Assembly (NCBI GenBank): GCA_903916385.1
Contig: CAIWWH010000025.1
Location: 1-40,284 of the forward strand
Direction of reading: 5' to 3'
DNA length: 40,284 bases
Origin: an uncultured Actinomycetes bacterium
GTDB taxonomy: Bacteria > Actinomycetota > Actinomycetes > Nanopelagicales > Nanopelagicaceae
Shown piece by piece: positions 12,099-22,434 of the stretch (its first letter is position 1; every line of letters starts with the position of its first letter). A program made the translations under genes and the position numbers. The notes below the pieces were generated by a model, which saw only the letters and a list, made by a program, of their open reading frames with translations, ran no database searches and was not told the origin of the DNA.

Positions 12099-13838
12099 TT
12101 ATAGCTCCTGAGAATCCCAGATAGGTGCCATTGACTTTGCTATAACGATGTCATCGTTCGAGGTGCCTGCAGCCACCATCGGCCAAACCATCGCGTCGCG
12201 ATGTACGCTGAAATCAACCACGACAGGGCGATCATTGATCGCCATCGCCTCGTTGATAACGCGATCCACATCTTCTTTACTCTCGCAACGCAAGCCAACG
12301 CAACCCATCGCTTCGGCGAGCTTTGCAAAATCGGGAATGCGCTTGGAGTGCAGATCAGTGTTGGAGTAGCGCTCGTTGTAGAACAGGGTCTGCCACTGGC
12401 GAACCATTCCGAGCGATTCATTGTTAATGATGGCTACCTTGATAGGAATATTGTTCAATGCGCAGGTAACTAGCTCTTGATTAGTCATCTGGAAGCATCC
12501 GTCGCCATCAATCGCCCATACAACAGCATCTGGGGCTCCGACCTTGGCGCCCATCGCGGCAGGAACAGCAAAGCCCATCGTGCCGAGTCCACCCGAGTTA
12601 ATCCAGGTGCGCGGCTTCTCGTAGTTAACAAATTGCGAAGACCACATCTGGTGCTGCCCGACGCCGGCAACATAAATTGCATCTGGACCGGCGATCTGAC
12701 CTAAACGTTGAATGACATATTGCGGCGAGACAGAGCCATCGGTTGGCTCGTCGAAGCCAAGTGGATACTTGATACGCCAGCTGTTGCATTGCGCCCACCA
12801 TTCGGTGAGATCAGGCTTTGCACTTTCAAACTTCTTCTTCAACTCAGGCAACAAGGCGCTGATGGTCGCCTTGAGATCGCCGATCAACGCGACATCGACG
12901 ATACGGTTCTTGCCGATTTCAGCGGGGTCGATATCCGCGTGGATAACTTTCGCGTTAGGTGCGAAAGAGGAGAGCTTGCCTGTCACGCGATCATCAAACC
13001 TGGCACCGAGGGTGATGAGCAGGTCGGCTTTCTGCAGCGCAGTAACGGCGGCAACAGTGCCGTGCATTCCGGGCATGCCGAGGTGTTGTGGGTGGCTATC
13101 AGGAAATGTGCCTAACGCCATCAAAGTTGTAACAACTGGAGCGCCAGTGAGCTCTGCAAGCTTCATCAGCTCTGCAGAGGCATTGGATTTGATTGCTCCA
13201 CCGCCAACGTAGAGCACAGGGCTCTTTGAGTCCGCAATAAGCGCTACCGCATCGCGAACCGACTCAGCGGTCGGATCCATGATCGGGTTGTACCCCGGCA
13301 GCGAGAGCGATGATGGCCATTCGAAATCAGTCATCTTGGTCAGGGCATCCTTGGCAATGTCGACCAGAACTGCGCCAGGACGTCCGGTGCCTGCAATATG
13401 GAAGGCCTCAGCGATCGCGCGTGGAATGTCGCGTGGATCTGTGATTAGGAAGTTGTGTTTAGTAACGGGCATCGTTATGCCGCGGATATCAGCCTCTTGG
13501 AAGGCGTCAGTGCCGATCGCAGCCGAAGCGACCTGACCAGTAATTGCAACGATTGGGACGGAGTCCATCTGCGCATCGGCGAGCGGAGTCACTAAGTTGG
13601 TGGCGCCAGGTCCGGAAGTCGCAATACAAACTCCTACGCGTCCAGTCGCTTGGGCATAGCCCGTGGCGGCGTGGCCAGCGCCCTGCTCGTGGCGAACCAA
13701 GATATGGCGAATGGAGCTATCAAAGATCGGGTCGTAAGCAGGAAGGATTGCGCCGCCAGGGATTCCGAACATGACATCGACTCCAGCAGACTCAAGTGAA
13801 TTCACGAGTGACTGCGCTCCGGTGATTTGTGCTGACAT
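12099..13838 (-). CDS. ilvB: Acetolactate synthase catalytic subunit
   Basis: TPP- and FAD-dependent enzyme making 2-acetolactate and 2-aceto-2-hydroxybutyrate. The ORF-track start at 13928 is rejected because it reads through the attenuator terminator. The second ATG of AAGGAGATGAATATG, at 13838, is correctly spaced from AAGGAG and gives the family start ([20 protein letters not shown], 579 residues). Visible motifs are [13 protein letters not shown], the catalytic Glu region [10 protein letters not shown], the central TPP-fold domain, and the TPP/Mg motif [12 protein letters not shown] ending in NN. It is first in the seven-gene amino acid operon and is controlled by the upstream leader. 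Confidence 0.96.
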   Translation of the reverse strand: MSAQITGAQSLVNSLESAGVDVMFGIPGGAILPAYDPIFDSSIRHILVRHEQGAGHAATGYAQATGRVGVCIATSGPGATNLVTPLADAQMDSVPIVAITGQVASAAIGTDAFQEADIRGITMPVTKHNFLITDPRDIPRAIAEAFHIAGTGRPGAVLVDIAKDALTKMTDFEWPSSLSLPGYNPIMDPTAESVRDAVALIADSKSPVLYVGGGAIKSNASAELMKLAELTGAPVVTTLMALGTFPDSHPQHLGMPGMHGTVAAVTALQKADLLITLGARFDDRVTGKLSSFAPNAKVIHADIDPAEIGKNRIVDVALIGDLKATISALLPELKKKFESAKPDLTEWWAQCNSWRIKYPLGFDEPTDGSVSPQYVIQRLGQIAGPDAIYVAGVGQHQMWSSQFVNYEKPRTWINSGGLGTMGFAVPAAMGAKVGAPDAVVWAIDGDGCFQMTNQELVTCALNNIPIKVAIINNESLGMVRQWQTLFYNERYSNTDLHSKRIPDFAKLAEAMGCVGLRCESKEDVDRVINEAMAINDRPVVVDFSVHRDAMVWPMVAAGTSNDDIVIAKSMAPIWDSQEL

Positions 13839-13885
13839 ATTCATCTCCTTCCCTGTCGGTTTACTCGAAAGACATTTACCCCGTG

Positions 13886-13918
13886 AAATACGAAACCCCT
13901 CAGTTTCCACTGAGGGGT
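13886..13918 (-). terminator. Intrinsic terminator of the ilvB attenuator
   Basis: ACCCCTCAGT-GGAA-ACTGAGGGGT forms a perfect 10-bp stem with a GGAA tetraloop, followed by TTTCGTATTT. It lies between the leader peptide stop and the ilvB ribosome-binding site, the classic place for attenuation. The T-tract is interrupted, so termination is probably partial, as suits a regulated site. Confidence 0.8.
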
Positions 13919-13951
13919 AGCGCACCATCTAGTCAGACTAGATCGCGCGCT
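13919..13951 (-). promoter_or_regulatory. Pre-terminator hairpin covering the leader peptide stop codon
   Basis: AGCGC-GCG-ATCTAGT-CTG-ACTAGAT-GGT-GCGCT folds as a long stem: seven inner pairs, a small internal mismatch with one C-G and one G-T pair, then five outer pairs. The 5' arm contains the last codons and the TAG of the leader peptide. Ribosome position on the leader therefore decides whether it can form. It abuts the terminator hairpin. I could not identify a convincing antiterminator pairing partner. Confidence 0.6.
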
Positions 13952-13976
13952 CTCGAATCACCACTGATGATGTCAT
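13938..13976 (-). CDS. ilv operon leader peptide
   Basis: A 12-codon ORF, MTSSVVIRERAI, too short for the ORF track. It has two adjacent Val codons followed by Ile, and a terminal Ile codon. That is four branched-chain codons of the operon's own end products in a dozen. It has no ribosome-binding site. Its ATG coincides with the predicted transcription start, so it is probably translated as a leaderless message. It lies upstream of a hairpin and an intrinsic terminator before ilvB, which supports a transcription-attenuation role. The codons TCA TCA GTG GTG ATT also form a small hairpin of their own. Confidence 0.72.
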   Translation of the reverse strand: MTSSVVIRERAI

Positions 13977-13982
13977 GGTGCA

Positions 13983-14011
13983 ATTCTCGCTGGTCGAGAG
14001 AACTCCGTCAA
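13983..14011 (-). promoter_or_regulatory. Promoter of the ilvB leader and operon
   Basis: TTGACG (-35, five of six consensus) and GAGAAT (-10, four of six, keeping the key A and T) are separated by exactly 17 bases. Six bases separate the -10 box from the leader ATG, placing the predicted +1 on the A of ATG. The promoter is in the 82-base gap between ilvD and the leader ORF. Confidence 0.68.
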
Positions 14012-14058
14012 CCCCAACACGACCCATCTCAAAATATGAGAAGTTGGTCTCATGTTAT

Positions 14059-15744
14059 TTAACTACAGACAGCGCCCTGTGAGGCGGAGCCAACGACCTT
14101 TGCGTACTTGGCCAGGACCCCACGGCGGAACTTATGGGGTACGGGAACGAAGTCCTTACGACGCTTTTCGAGTTCGGCTGGGTCGACCTGAAGATCCAAA
14201 GTGCGCTTGGCAATGTCAATGCGGATTAAGTCGCCATCCTTAATGAAGGCAATGGGTCCGCCGTCAACGGCCTCTGGCGAAACGTGACCTACGCAGAGTC
14301 CGGTACTTCCCCCAGAGAAACGGCCATCAGTTAGAAGAAGTGTGGACTTACCAAGTCCAGCACCTTTGATTGCGCCAGTGATCATTAACATCTCGCGCAT
14401 ACCCGGGCCACCCTTAGGGCCTTCGTAGCGGATGACGACAACATCGCCGGCTTTGATGGCTCCATTTTCCAGGGCGGTCATCGCAGCCTGTTCGCGCTCG
14501 AAGACGCGGGCCGGTCCTTCAAAGAAATCGACCCCCACGCCAGCAGTTTTACAAACTGCGCCATCGGTCGCCAAGGTGCCGTGCAAGATGGTGATTCCTC
14601 CACCAGCTGAAAGTGGGTTCTTAATAGAGTGCAGAACTTCGCCATCTGGATCTAACGGAGTGAGCTCTGCCAAATTCTCGGCCATGGTCTTGCCAGTGAC
14701 TGTTAAGCAATCGCCGTGCAAGAAACCGGCATCAAGGAGTGCTCGGAGCACGACTGGAATACCACCAACGCGATCGATATCGGTCATAACAAATTTTCCG
14801 AATGGCTTGAGGTCACCGAGTAGTGGGGTGCGCTCGCTGATGCGTTGGAAATCCGCCAGGTCAAGTTCAACCTCGGCTTCGTTTGCAATCGCCAACAAGT
14901 GGAGCACCGCGTTGGTCGAACCACCTAGTGCCATGACTACCGTGATGGCGTTTTCAAATGCTTTCTTGGTCAGGATGTCGCGCGTAGTAATTCCTAAGCG
15001 AATCAACTCGACGACTGCGGCGCCCGCTTTAACGGCGTAATCGTCGCGTCGACGATCAACAGATGGAGGAGATGCAGATCCAGGAAGTGAAAGTCCGAGC
15101 GCCTCACCAACTGCAGCCATCGTATTTGCGGTGTACATACCGCCACAAGCACCTTCACCTGGACAGATAGCGCGCTCAATTTCATCGACCTTCTCTTGGG
15201 TGATCAGCCCACGCGCACATGCGCCCACTGCCTCAAAGGCATCGATGATGGTGACATCTTTCCCGTCAACCTGACCTGCAAGAGTCGAACCTGCATATAC
15301 AAAGACACTCGCGACGTCGATACGCGCGGCGGCCATCATCATGCCGGGTAAGGATTTATCGCAACCTGCAAAGGTCACCATTCCGTCGAGACGTTCTGCT
15401 TGCATAACAGTTTCGACAGAGTCGGCGATGACTTCACGAGATACCAGCGAGAAATGCATACCTTCATGGCCCATTGAAATTCCATCAGAGACGGAGATAG
15501 TTCCAAATTGCATTGGGAATCCACCTGCGTCAATGACTCCCTTGCGCGAAGCTTTGGCGAGGCGATCTAGAGAGAGATTGCAGGGTGTAATTTCATTCCA
15601 AGAGGAGGCGATACCGATCTGCGGCTTCACCCAGTCGTCATCGGTCATACCGACGGCGCGTAACATTCCACGCGCTGGCGCACGCTCTAAGCCATCAGTA
15701 ACTAAACCCGATCGCGGCTTCATGGGATTCTTTGGCTCGGTCAT
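14059..15744 (-). CDS. ilvD: Dihydroxy-acid dehydratase
   Basis: Iron-sulfur enzyme that dehydrates the dihydroxy acids to the 2-keto acids of valine and isoleucine. The 561 residues match the family. Candidate cluster ligands are C55 (ITPCN), C128 ([12 protein letters not shown]) and C200 ([15 protein letters not shown]). The C-terminal [18 protein letters not shown] signature is also present. The start is 4 bases after the gatB stop with GGGAGAG in front, so it is transcribed with gatCAB rather than from the ilvB promoter. The product supplies the same pathway as the attenuator-controlled operon downstream. Confidence 0.96.
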   Translation of the reverse strand: MTEPKNPMKPRSGLVTDGLERAPARGMLRAVGMTDDDWVKPQIGIASSWNEITPCNLSLDRLAKASRKGVIDAGGFPMQFGTISVSDGISMGHEGMHFSLVSREVIADSVETVMQAERLDGMVTFAGCDKSLPGMMMAAARIDVASVFVYAGSTLAGQVDGKDVTIIDAFEAVGACARGLITQEKVDEIERAICPGEGACGGMYTANTMAAVGEALGLSLPGSASPPSVDRRRDDYAVKAGAAVVELIRLGITTRDILTKKAFENAITVVMALGGSTNAVLHLLAIANEAEVELDLADFQRISERTPLLGDLKPFGKFVMTDIDRVGGIPVVLRALLDAGFLHGDCLTVTGKTMAENLAELTPLDPDGEVLHSIKNPLSAGGGITILHGTLATDGAVCKTAGVGVDFFEGPARVFEREQAAMTALENGAIKAGDVVVIRYEGPKGGPGMREMLMITGAIKGAGLGKSTLLLTDGRFSGGSTGLCVGHVSPEAVDGGPIAFIKDGDLIRIDIAKRTLDLQVDPAELEKRRKDFVPVPHKFRRGVLAKYAKVVGSASQGAVCS

Positions 15745-15748
15745 CTTT

Positions 15749-17266
15749 TTACTCTCCCGTTGCTTTCTCGAATTGTCCTAAGTGTTTCAACAGCAGTTCG
15801 CGAACCTTGGCAGCATCTGCCTGTCCGCCAGTTGCCTTCATCACCGCACCGATAAGCGCACCAGCTGCTGGAATATTTCCACCGCGAATTCTCTCGGCAG
15901 TTTCTGGTTGCGCAGCGATGGCAGCCTCAATGGCAAGCATCAACGCTCCATCATCTGAAACCACTTTGAGTCCGCGTTTTGCAATGACCTCGCTTGGAGT
16001 TCCTTCCCCAGCGATCACACCTTCAACAACTTGGCGTGCAAGTTTGTCGGTAAGTTCTCCGCTTTGAATGAGGGAAATTACTTCGGCAACCTGGCTTGGG
16101 GTGATGAGAGAAGTTGGATCGACTTCACGCTCATTTGCCAAACGCGAAATCTCACCAAGCCACCACGAACGAGCGCGGGTAGGTTCTGCGCCGAAAGCGA
16201 TGGTCTCTTCAACAGCATCAAGCAACCCTGCGTTAACGAGCGAGGTCATCTCTTTATCCGGGACCGACCACTCACTCTTAAGGCGTGCACGACGCACAGA
16301 TGGACGCTCTGGCAGAGTTGCACGTAACTCTTCAATCCAAGCGCTCTCTGGAACGACAGGTACTAAATCTGGCTCTGGGAAGTAGCGGTAATCCTCGGCC
16401 TGCTCTTTGGAACGACCGGGACGAGTCTGCCCACTCTCCTCAAGGAAGTGGCGCGTCTCTTGGACGATGCGCTCCCCCGCCTCGAGGCGATTGGATTGAC
16501 GGATAACTTCACCGATAACCGCTCGTTCAACGGAGCGGAGCGAGTTAACGTTCTTGGTTTCGCTACGCGTACCAAGGCTTCCGCTTCCGATTGGTGCAAG
16601 TGAGAGGTTTACATCGCAGCGCATTGAGCCCTGCTCCATCTTTACATCTGAAACACCTAAAGAGCGCAAGATATCGCGCAGCTCAGTCACATATGCGCGA
16701 GCAACCTGCGGAGCGTACTTACCAGTGCCACCAACAATCTTGGTCACGATTTCAACGAGAGGAATACCAGCGCGGTTGTAATCGAGGAGCGAATATTCGG
16801 CGCCATGGATGCGACCTGTTGCTCCACCTACGTGCAGGGACTTACCGGTGTCCTCTTCCATATGCACACGTTCGATCTCTACGCGGAATTGCTTTGGACC
16901 TTCCTCAGTTTCGATTTCAACATCGAGATATCCATTGACACAGATTGGCTCGTCATATTGTGAGGTCTGGAAGTTCTTTGGCATATCGGGATAGAAGTAG
17001 TTCTTGCGGGCAAAGCGCGAAAAGGGAGCGATAGAACAGTTGAGAGCCAGGCCGATCAAGATCGTACTCTCGATCGCTTTGCCATTTACGACTGGCAAGG
17101 CACCAGGGAGTCCAAGGCACACAGGACAAGTCTGGGTATTCGGCTCGCCGCCAAACTCGGTGGAGCAAGAGCAGAACATCTTTGACTTGGTATTGAGCTC
17201 AACGTGAACTTCAAGTCCCAGAGTTGGTTCGTACTTTGCTACCGCTTCATCGTAGTTAAGGGCCAT
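15749..17266 (-). CDS. gatB: Asp/Glu-tRNA amidotransferase subunit B
   Basis: tRNA-binding and kinase subunit of GatCAB, which converts misacylated Asp-tRNA(Asn) or Glu-tRNA(Gln) to the amide form. The 505 residues start with the family motif [15 protein letters not shown] and include a possible zinc site CSCS...CPVC near residues 32-50. The catalytic cradle follows, with [18 protein letters not shown] and [10 protein letters not shown]. The C-terminal helical and YqeY-like tail domain carries [18 protein letters not shown]. It overlaps gatA by one base. GatCAB implies that glutaminyl- or asparaginyl-tRNA is made indirectly in this organism. Confidence 0.97.
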   Translation of the reverse strand: MALNYDEAVAKYEPTLGLEVHVELNTKSKMFCSCSTEFGGEPNTQTCPVCLGLPGALPVVNGKAIESTILIGLALNCSIAPFSRFARKNYFYPDMPKNFQTSQYDEPICVNGYLDVEIETEEGPKQFRVEIERVHMEEDTGKSLHVGGATGRIHGAEYSLLDYNRAGIPLVEIVTKIVGGTGKYAPQVARAYVTELRDILRSLGVSDVKMEQGSMRCDVNLSLAPIGSGSLGTRSETKNVNSLRSVERAVIGEVIRQSNRLEAGERIVQETRHFLEESGQTRPGRSKEQAEDYRYFPEPDLVPVVPESAWIEELRATLPERPSVRRARLKSEWSVPDKEMTSLVNAGLLDAVEETIAFGAEPTRARSWWLGEISRLANEREVDPTSLITPSQVAEVISLIQSGELTDKLARQVVEGVIAGEGTPSEVIAKRGLKVVSDDGALMLAIEAAIAAQPETAERIRGGNIPAAGALIGAVMKATGGQADAAKVRELLLKHLGQFEKATGE

Positions 17267-18765
17267 TAGCGCGCCGCCAATACTGGTGCCTTATCGAGGA
17301 TCGGCGCTCCCCATTTGGCGAGGAGTGCGGCCTCAAGTGTTCCGCCAACTTGATACATCAAATCATCGCGCATCGCGGGTGACATAATCTGGAATCCCAC
17401 AGGCAGTCCGTCCTCTTGCGCCAGTCCACAGGGCAGCGACATGCCTCCGATACCCGCCATGTTAACTGGGATGGTGGCAATGTCGTTGAGATACATCGCT
17501 AGTGGATCATCAACCTGCTCGCCAATTTTGAAGGCAGTAGTCGGTGCGGTTGGAGAGACGAGAACATCGGCTTGGGCAAAGGCGTTAGCGAAATCGCGCA
17601 TCAACAATGTGCGCACCTTCTGGGCCGATCCGTAATAGGCATCGTAATAACCAGAAGAGAGTGCATAGGTTCCCAAAATAATTCGGCGTTTAACTTCAGG
17701 GCCAAAACCCTTGTGGCGCGTGAGCTTCATAACCTCTTCGGCGCTGCGCTCACCATTGTCGCCAACTCGAATTCCGTAACGCATCGAATCAAAGCGCGCG
17801 AGATTGGATGAGCATTCACTCGGTGCGATCAAGTAATAAGCAGCAAGTGCGTAGTCAAAAGTAGGGCAGGAAACTTCGACCAGTTCTGCACCTGCGCTTA
17901 CCAAGGCATCGAGACCATCATGGAAGCGGTCAAGAACCCCGGCTTGGAATCCCTCGCCCTGCAACTCTTTGACGACGCCGATCTTCATTCCCTTGACATC
18001 AAGTTTCTTGGCGGCCTTAACAACTTGAGGAACGGGTGCGTTGATAGATGTTGAATCGCGCTCATCATGGCCAGCAATTACTTCGTGAAGGAGGGCTGCA
18101 TCCAAAACCGTGCGCGCGCAAGGTCCGGCCTGATCAAGGCTGGAGGAGAATGCGATGAGTCCGTAGCGCGAGACTCCGCCATACGTTGGCTTTACGCCAA
18201 CAGTGCCGGTCACCGCTGCGGGCTGGCGAATTGAGCCGCCGGTATCTGTGCCAATAGCCAAAGGTGCTTCAAATGCAGCCAGTGCAGCGGCGGAACCTCC
18301 ACCCGAGCCGCCCGGGATACGAGTGAGATCCCACGGATTGTGTGTAGGTCCGTAAGCTGAGTTCTCTGTTGAAGATCCCATTGCAAATTCATCCATATTG
18401 GTCTTACCCAAGATGACAACGCCAGCCTCTTTCAGGCGCGTCACGACGGTTGCATCGTAAGGCGGGCGCCAACCTTCAAGCATCTTTGAACCGCAAGTGG
18501 TTGGAACTCCTTTCTGCGCCAAGACATCCTTCAGGGCAAGTGGAATACCGGCGAGCGGACCAAGCTCTTCTCCGCTTTGGCGTTTAGCATCGACAGCAGC
18601 GGCCTGTTCGAGTGCGCCCTCTTTATCGAGATACAAGAAGGCATGCACATCTTCATCAACCTGCGCGATCCGGTCGTAGTGCAGTTGGGTTAGTTCAACC
18701 GAGGTCGTTGTTCCTGCCGCCAGGGCAGTTGCCATTTCAGCCGCTGAAGACTTAGTCGTTGTCAT
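17266..18765 (-). CDS. gatA: Asp/Glu-tRNA amidotransferase subunit A (amidase)
   Basis: Glutaminase subunit of GatCAB that releases ammonia for the kinase site in GatB. The 499 residues belong to the amidase-signature family. The Ser-cisSer-Lys triad is visible as K79 (LALKDVL), S154 ([10 protein letters not shown]) and S178 ([12 protein letters not shown]), at the same positions as in characterised GatA proteins. The start overlaps the gatC stop by 4 bases (ATGA) and its end overlaps gatB. Confidence 0.97.
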   Translation of the reverse strand: MTTTKSSAAEMATALAAGTTTSVELTQLHYDRIAQVDEDVHAFLYLDKEGALEQAAAVDAKRQSGEELGPLAGIPLALKDVLAQKGVPTTCGSKMLEGWRPPYDATVVTRLKEAGVVILGKTNMDEFAMGSSTENSAYGPTHNPWDLTRIPGGSGGGSAAALAAFEAPLAIGTDTGGSIRQPAAVTGTVGVKPTYGGVSRYGLIAFSSSLDQAGPCARTVLDAALLHEVIAGHDERDSTSINAPVPQVVKAAKKLDVKGMKIGVVKELQGEGFQAGVLDRFHDGLDALVSAGAELVEVSCPTFDYALAAYYLIAPSECSSNLARFDSMRYGIRVGDNGERSAEEVMKLTRHKGFGPEVKRRIILGTYALSSGYYDAYYGSAQKVRTLLMRDFANAFAQADVLVSPTAPTTAFKIGEQVDDPLAMYLNDIATIPVNMAGIGGMSLPCGLAQEDGLPVGFQIMSPAMRDDLMYQVGGTLEAALLAKWGAPILDKAPVLAAR

Positions 18766-19058
18766 TCTTCACCCAGAATCTGCGGGACTTTGAAACGATC
18801 TTCACTTTGCGCAGGTGCACCCGAGAGGGCCTCCTGCGGAGTAAGGCTGGGACGAACTACATCTTGGCGAACAACATTGTTGACGGGAATCGGATGTGAC
18901 GTTGGGGGCACATCGCTGGCAGCGACCTCTTGCACTCGCGCGACGGCTCCGAGGATCAGATCCATCTCTTGTGCCAGGTGATCAAGTTCTGCATCACTCA
19001 TGCTGATCCGAGCCAATTTTGCGAGATGTGCAACATCATCGCGAGAGATAGCGGACAT
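18762..19058 (-). CDS. gatC: Asp/Glu-tRNA amidotransferase subunit C
   Basis: Small stabilising subunit that wraps around GatA and GatB. The 98 residues show the family pattern [22 protein letters not shown] at the N-terminus and the C-terminal [18 protein letters not shown]. The length is typical. It leads the gatC-gatA-gatB-ilvD group and lies 18 bases after proB, preceded by AAGGTTGGGTC. No separate promoter is evident. Confidence 0.95.
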   Translation of the reverse strand: MSAISRDDVAHLAKLARISMSDAELDHLAQEMDLILGAVARVQEVAASDVPPTSHPIPVNNVVRQDVVRPSLTPQEALSGAPAQSEDRFKVPQILGEE

Positions 19059-19076
19059 GACCCAACCTTATCTGAT

Positions 19077-20192
19077 TCAGAGAAGTACGAGATCGTCGCG
19101 ATGTACGAGCTCGCGTTCGTATTCAGGCCCCAACTCTGCGGCCAACTGCTTAGTGGTTTTTCCGAGCATTGCAGGAATTTCCGAGGAGTCAAAGGCGACC
19201 AACCCACGGGCAATTACTTCGCGCATCGGTGAGAGCAATTCCACAGTATCGCCCGCGATGAACTCACCCTCGACACCATTAACACCGGCCGCTAAGAGAG
19301 ATGTACCCCGCTCCTTGATCGCGGTAGTGGCTCCCTTATCCAGGAGAAGTTTTCCGTGAGGGGTAGCAGCGTGAGCTAACCAGAGGAGTCTGGAAGGTTT
19401 GCGATCGGTGCGCGCAGCAAAGACGGTACCTAGGTCAGCGCCACCGAGCGCTTCTGGCAACTCATTCAAGGTACTGAGGAGCATTGAGACTCCGGCACCT
19501 GTCGCGATCCTTGCCGCTTCAATCTTTGTCACCATGCCACCGCTGCCGACTCCCGAAGAACCAACTCCCCCGATTTCGATATCGCCCAGGCGGCTGACAT
19601 CAGGTACTTCCGAGATACGGGTAGCGCCAGGGTGAGAAGGTGGTGCGTCATACAAACCATCAACATCTGTGACGAGAACAAGGAGGTCTGCGCTAATAAG
19701 GTGTGAGACGAGCGCCGCTAGGCGATCATTGTCGCCAAAGCGGATCTCTGAAACGCCAACCGTGTCATTCTCATTAATGATCGGCACGACTCCCATTTGA
19801 ATAAGTCGAAAGAGAGTGCGTTGCGCATTTTGATAGTGAGAGCGGCGCACCACATCATCAATCGTGAGCAAGATTTGGGAGGCAACAATCTGGTGAGCTT
19901 CAAAGGCTCTGTTATAACTCGCGATCAATCGACCCTGACCGACTGAAGCGGCAGCTTGTTGTGTTGCAAGATCCTTCGGGCGCGAAGTCAACCCAAGAGG
20001 CGCCAGACCAGCTGCGATCGCCCCTGACGAGACAAGTACAACTTCTGTGCCGCGTTCACGTAATTGTGCGACAACGTTTACAAGAGCTGTAACCGCGCTC
20101 TCATCGAGTTCATGACCAGCACTTCCAGTCAATGTGGAAGAGCCAACTTTGATGACAACTCGCTTAGCGCCGAGAACTACCTGACGAGACAT
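19077..20192 (-). CDS. proB: Glutamate 5-kinase
   Basis: First step of proline synthesis, phosphorylating glutamate. The ORF-track first residue is a TTG at 20195. The ATG at 20192 (MSRQVVLGAKRVVIKVGSSTLTG) is the better start, giving 371 residues. An amino-acid-kinase domain (about 1-260) carries KVGSSTLTG, VSSGAIAAGLAPLG and INENDTVGVSEIRFGDND. A C-terminal PUA domain (about 275-365) is present, as in the long form of the enzyme. It starts 3 bases after the obg stop, the usual actinobacterial obg-proB arrangement. Confidence 0.95.
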   Translation of the reverse strand: MSRQVVLGAKRVVIKVGSSTLTGSAGHELDESAVTALVNVVAQLRERGTEVVLVSSGAIAAGLAPLGLTSRPKDLATQQAAASVGQGRLIASYNRAFEAHQIVASQILLTIDDVVRRSHYQNAQRTLFRLIQMGVVPIINENDTVGVSEIRFGDNDRLAALVSHLISADLLVLVTDVDGLYDAPPSHPGATRISEVPDVSRLGDIEIGGVGSSGVGSGGMVTKIEAARIATGAGVSMLLSTLNELPEALGGADLGTVFAARTDRKPSRLLWLAHAATPHGKLLLDKGATTAIKERGTSLLAAGVNGVEGEFIAGDTVELLSPMREVIARGLVAFDSSEIPAMLGKTTKQLAAELGPEYERELVHRDDLVLL

Positions 20193-20195
20193 CAA

Positions 20196-21662
20196 TCAGC
20201 CTGAGATCCTTGGATTCTTAGGATCTGCCACGTTGTATTCCCATTGCATCGCAATCTCATCTTCGGATAACTCATCAACGTCATCTTCGATATAGCGACC
20301 TGCCCAAGGAGATTCGAGACGGAGATCAGTTCCACGTGGGCTAGCCAAGAGTTCAGCGCCCGCTTCAATGGATGGCTCCCAATCGAAGATAACAGCTTTG
20401 TCACCGGTACCGATGCGCACCTCTGATTTGGGCCGTGCGCCCTTCTTGAAAAGTTCCTTCTCAACCCCCAGCGCCGCCAGGCGATCGGCCAAGTAGCCAA
20501 CTGCCTCGGCATTGCCGAAGTCAGTTTGGCGTACAAAGCGCTCTGGCTTATCACCTGTGACCGTAAATGAACCGTCCTCATTTTTAACAACCTTAAACCC
20601 ATTGTCATTCACTGCCAGAGGACGCAAGACAATACGAGTCTTAACCTCTTTCGCCTTGTTGCGACGCTCCTCTTGAATGATGCGCGCCATTCCATAATTA
20701 AGTTCTGTTAGACCTAGGTGTCCGGCAGCTGAGACTTGATAGACCTCGTAACCGCGCGCTTCAAAGAGTGGTTGCACCATATCTGCCATGGCTTTTCCGT
20801 CGGGAAGATCGATCTTGTTGAGGGCGATGATACGAGGGCGTTCGGATAACCCACCGTAGTGAGAGAGCTCCTCTTCAATAATGTCGAAGTCGCGAACTGG
20901 ATCGCGATCGGTTTCTAAAGTTCCACAATCGAGAACATGAACGAGGGCCGCGCAACGCTCGACGTGGCGCAAAAATTCAAGACCCAGCCCTTTGCCCTGC
21001 GATGCACCGGGAATCAATCCAGGAACATCCGCGACGGTAAAGCGAGTGTCCCCGGCTTGGACAACGCCAAGATTAGGAACGAGAGTGGTGAATGGATAAT
21101 CAGCAATCTTGGGGCGAGCCGCTGAGATTGATGCGATGAGTGATGATTTACCGGCGCTCGGAAATCCGATCAAGCCGATATCTGCAACGCTCTTGAGTTC
21201 AAGAATGAGTGTGCGCTCTTCGCCGTCTTCGCCCTTAAGTGCGAAACCTGGGGCACGACGCTTACGAGAGGCAAGGCCAGCATTTCCTAGGCCACCCTTA
21301 CCGCCCTGCGCAGCAACGAAGCGAGTACCGGCTCCAACTAAATCAGCTAATACTGTTCCATTGGTATCTTTAACAACAGTTCCGTTTGGAACTGACATGA
21401 CGAGGTCCCCACCTTCGCCGCCATTGCAGTAATCACCGTAACCAGGGCGCCCATTGCCAGCTTTGCGATGGGGTGAATGATGGAAATCCAAGAGGGTGGT
21501 TACATTGTCATCAACCACGAGAATGATGTCGCCGCCGCGTCCACCGTTGCCACCATCAGGACCACCAAGGGGAACAAACTTTTCGCGGTGAATCGATACA
21601 CAACCGTCGCCACCACTACCGGCAGAGGCATGCAGAGTTACGCGATCTACGAATGTAGCCAT
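20196..21662 (-). CDS. obg: GTPase Obg (CgtA)
   Basis: Ribosome-associated GTPase in 50S maturation and growth control. The 488 residues contain the glycine-rich Obg fold (about 1-157, [13 protein letters not shown]), the G domain with P-loop GFPSAGKSS (166-174), switch [17 protein letters not shown], and NKID near 285. A C-terminal OCT domain (about 370-450) and a short acidic tail follow, as in high-GC Gram-positive homologues. The ribosome-binding site AAGGAGGAG is strong. A strong terminator separates it from rpmA, so it is expected to be expressed below the ribosomal protein genes. Confidence 0.96.
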   Translation of the reverse strand: MATFVDRVTLHASAGSGGDGCVSIHREKFVPLGGPDGGNGGRGGDIILVVDDNVTTLLDFHHSPHRKAGNGRPGYGDYCNGGEGGDLVMSVPNGTVVKDTNGTVLADLVGAGTRFVAAQGGKGGLGNAGLASRKRRAPGFALKGEDGEERTLILELKSVADIGLIGFPSAGKSSLIASISAARPKIADYPFTTLVPNLGVVQAGDTRFTVADVPGLIPGASQGKGLGLEFLRHVERCAALVHVLDCGTLETDRDPVRDFDIIEEELSHYGGLSERPRIIALNKIDLPDGKAMADMVQPLFEARGYEVYQVSAAGHLGLTELNYGMARIIQEERRNKAKEVKTRIVLRPLAVNDNGFKVVKNEDGSFTVTGDKPERFVRQTDFGNAEAVGYLADRLAALGVEKELFKKGARPKSEVRIGTGDKAVIFDWEPSIEAGAELLASPRGTDLRLESPWAGRYIEDDVDELSEDEIAMQWEYNVADPKNPRISG

Positions 21663-21702
21663 CTGCTCCTCCTTACTCCTAAATGGACTTAGTACTGCCT
21701 AG

Positions 21703-21736
21703 AAAAATAAAAGCGGGTCCGCAGTCGCGGACCCGC
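21703..21736 (-). terminator. Strong intrinsic terminator between rpmA and obg
   Basis: GCGGGTCCGC-GACT-GCGGACCCGC is a perfect 10-bp GC-rich stem followed directly by TTTTATTTTT. It is textbook Rho-independent on the minus strand, 19 bases after the rpmA stop. It ends the rplU-rpmA transcript. Only 40 bases follow before obg. Confidence 0.93.
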
Positions 21737-21755
21737 CAAAGTTATTTTGCGCGAG

Positions 21756-22019
21756 TTAGGCGACAGGAACTACCGGGACGATATTTACAACCTTACGTCC
21801 ACGTGCCTTACCGAACTCAACTGCACCTGCTGCGAGGGCAAAGAGTGTGTCATCCTTTCCGATGCCAACATTCTTGCCAGGGTGGAAGACAGTTCCGCGT
21901 TGACGGACCAAGATTTCGCCACTCTTTACAACCTGACCACCAAAGCGCTTGATGCCGAGGTACTGAGCATTTGAATCGCGACCATTTCGAGTCGAGGAGA
22001 CTCCCTTTTTACTTGCCAT
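21756..22019 (-). CDS. rpmA: 50S ribosomal protein L27
   Basis: Large-subunit protein whose N-terminus reaches the peptidyl transferase centre. The 87 residues start [22 protein letters not shown], the conserved L27 opening, followed by [16 protein letters not shown] and [16 protein letters not shown]. There is no cleavable N-terminal extension of the Firmicutes type. The start is preceded by AAGGAGGCGAG and lies 15 bases after rplU. Confidence 0.97.
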   Translation of the reverse strand: MASKKGVSSTRNGRDSNAQYLGIKRFGGQVVKSGEILVRQRGTVFHPGKNVGIGKDDTLFALAAGAVEFGKARGRKVVNIVPVVPVA

Positions 22020-22034
22020 CTCTTACTCGCCTCC

Positions 22035-22343
22035 TTAGTTGTTAATCGCGGTGATTTTGACCCGCGTGAGTTGGGAACGGAAACCTGAACGACGGCGATA
22101 GCCAGTCTTGTTCTTGTAACGCAAGATGTCGATCTTTGGACCCTTGGTCTCTTCGATGATCTCGCCGGTGACCTTGGTAGCAGCCAAGACCTTTGGATCA
22201 GTGGTGATATTTGCACCATCAACGAGAAGAAGAGCCGCGAAATTTACCGATGCGCCAACGGCAGCATCGATACGATCAACGGTAATTGTGTCGCCAACAG
22301 CAACCTTCTCCTGACGGCCGCCAGCTTTAACAATCGCGTACAC
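22035..22343 (-). CDS. rplU: 50S ribosomal protein L21
   Basis: Large-subunit protein L21, 102 residues. It begins [17 protein letters not shown] and ends with the conserved [21 protein letters not shown]. The start codon is GTG, preceded by AAAAGGAGTTCACC. It has its own candidate promoter in the rne-rplU gap and is cotranscribed with rpmA up to the terminator. Confidence 0.97.
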   Translation of the reverse strand: MYAIVKAGGRQEKVAVGDTITVDRIDAAVGASVNFAALLLVDGANITTDPKVLAATKVTGEIIEETKGPKIDILRYKNKTGYRRRSGFRSQLTRVKITAINN

Positions 22344-22404
22344 GGTGAACTCCTTTTAAATTGCGGTGCATGGTAGATCGGGGGCCTCTTGTAGGCAGAG
22401 GATA

Positions 22405-22434
22405 AGGGTACGGATTACAGGGGTCTGGGGTCAA
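22405..22434 (-). promoter_or_regulatory. Candidate rplU-rpmA promoter
   Basis: TTGACC (-35, containing the rne stop TGA) and TACCCT (-10, TANNNT type) are 18 bases apart. The predicted start leaves a 5' UTR of about 55 nt. An inverted repeat CCTCT-N7-AGAGG (22385-22401) lies at the predicted start region. Confidence 0.5.

Noticed and set aside
13839-13928. N-terminal extension of ilvB suggested by the ORF track
   Set aside because: It would be encoded by the attenuator terminator itself. The ATG at 13838 has the correct ribosome-binding site and the family N-terminus.
14432-15040. 202-residue plus-strand ORF opposite ilvD
   Set aside because: It is the shadow of a conserved enzyme gene, with low-complexity Ser/Thr composition and no ribosome-binding site that stands out.
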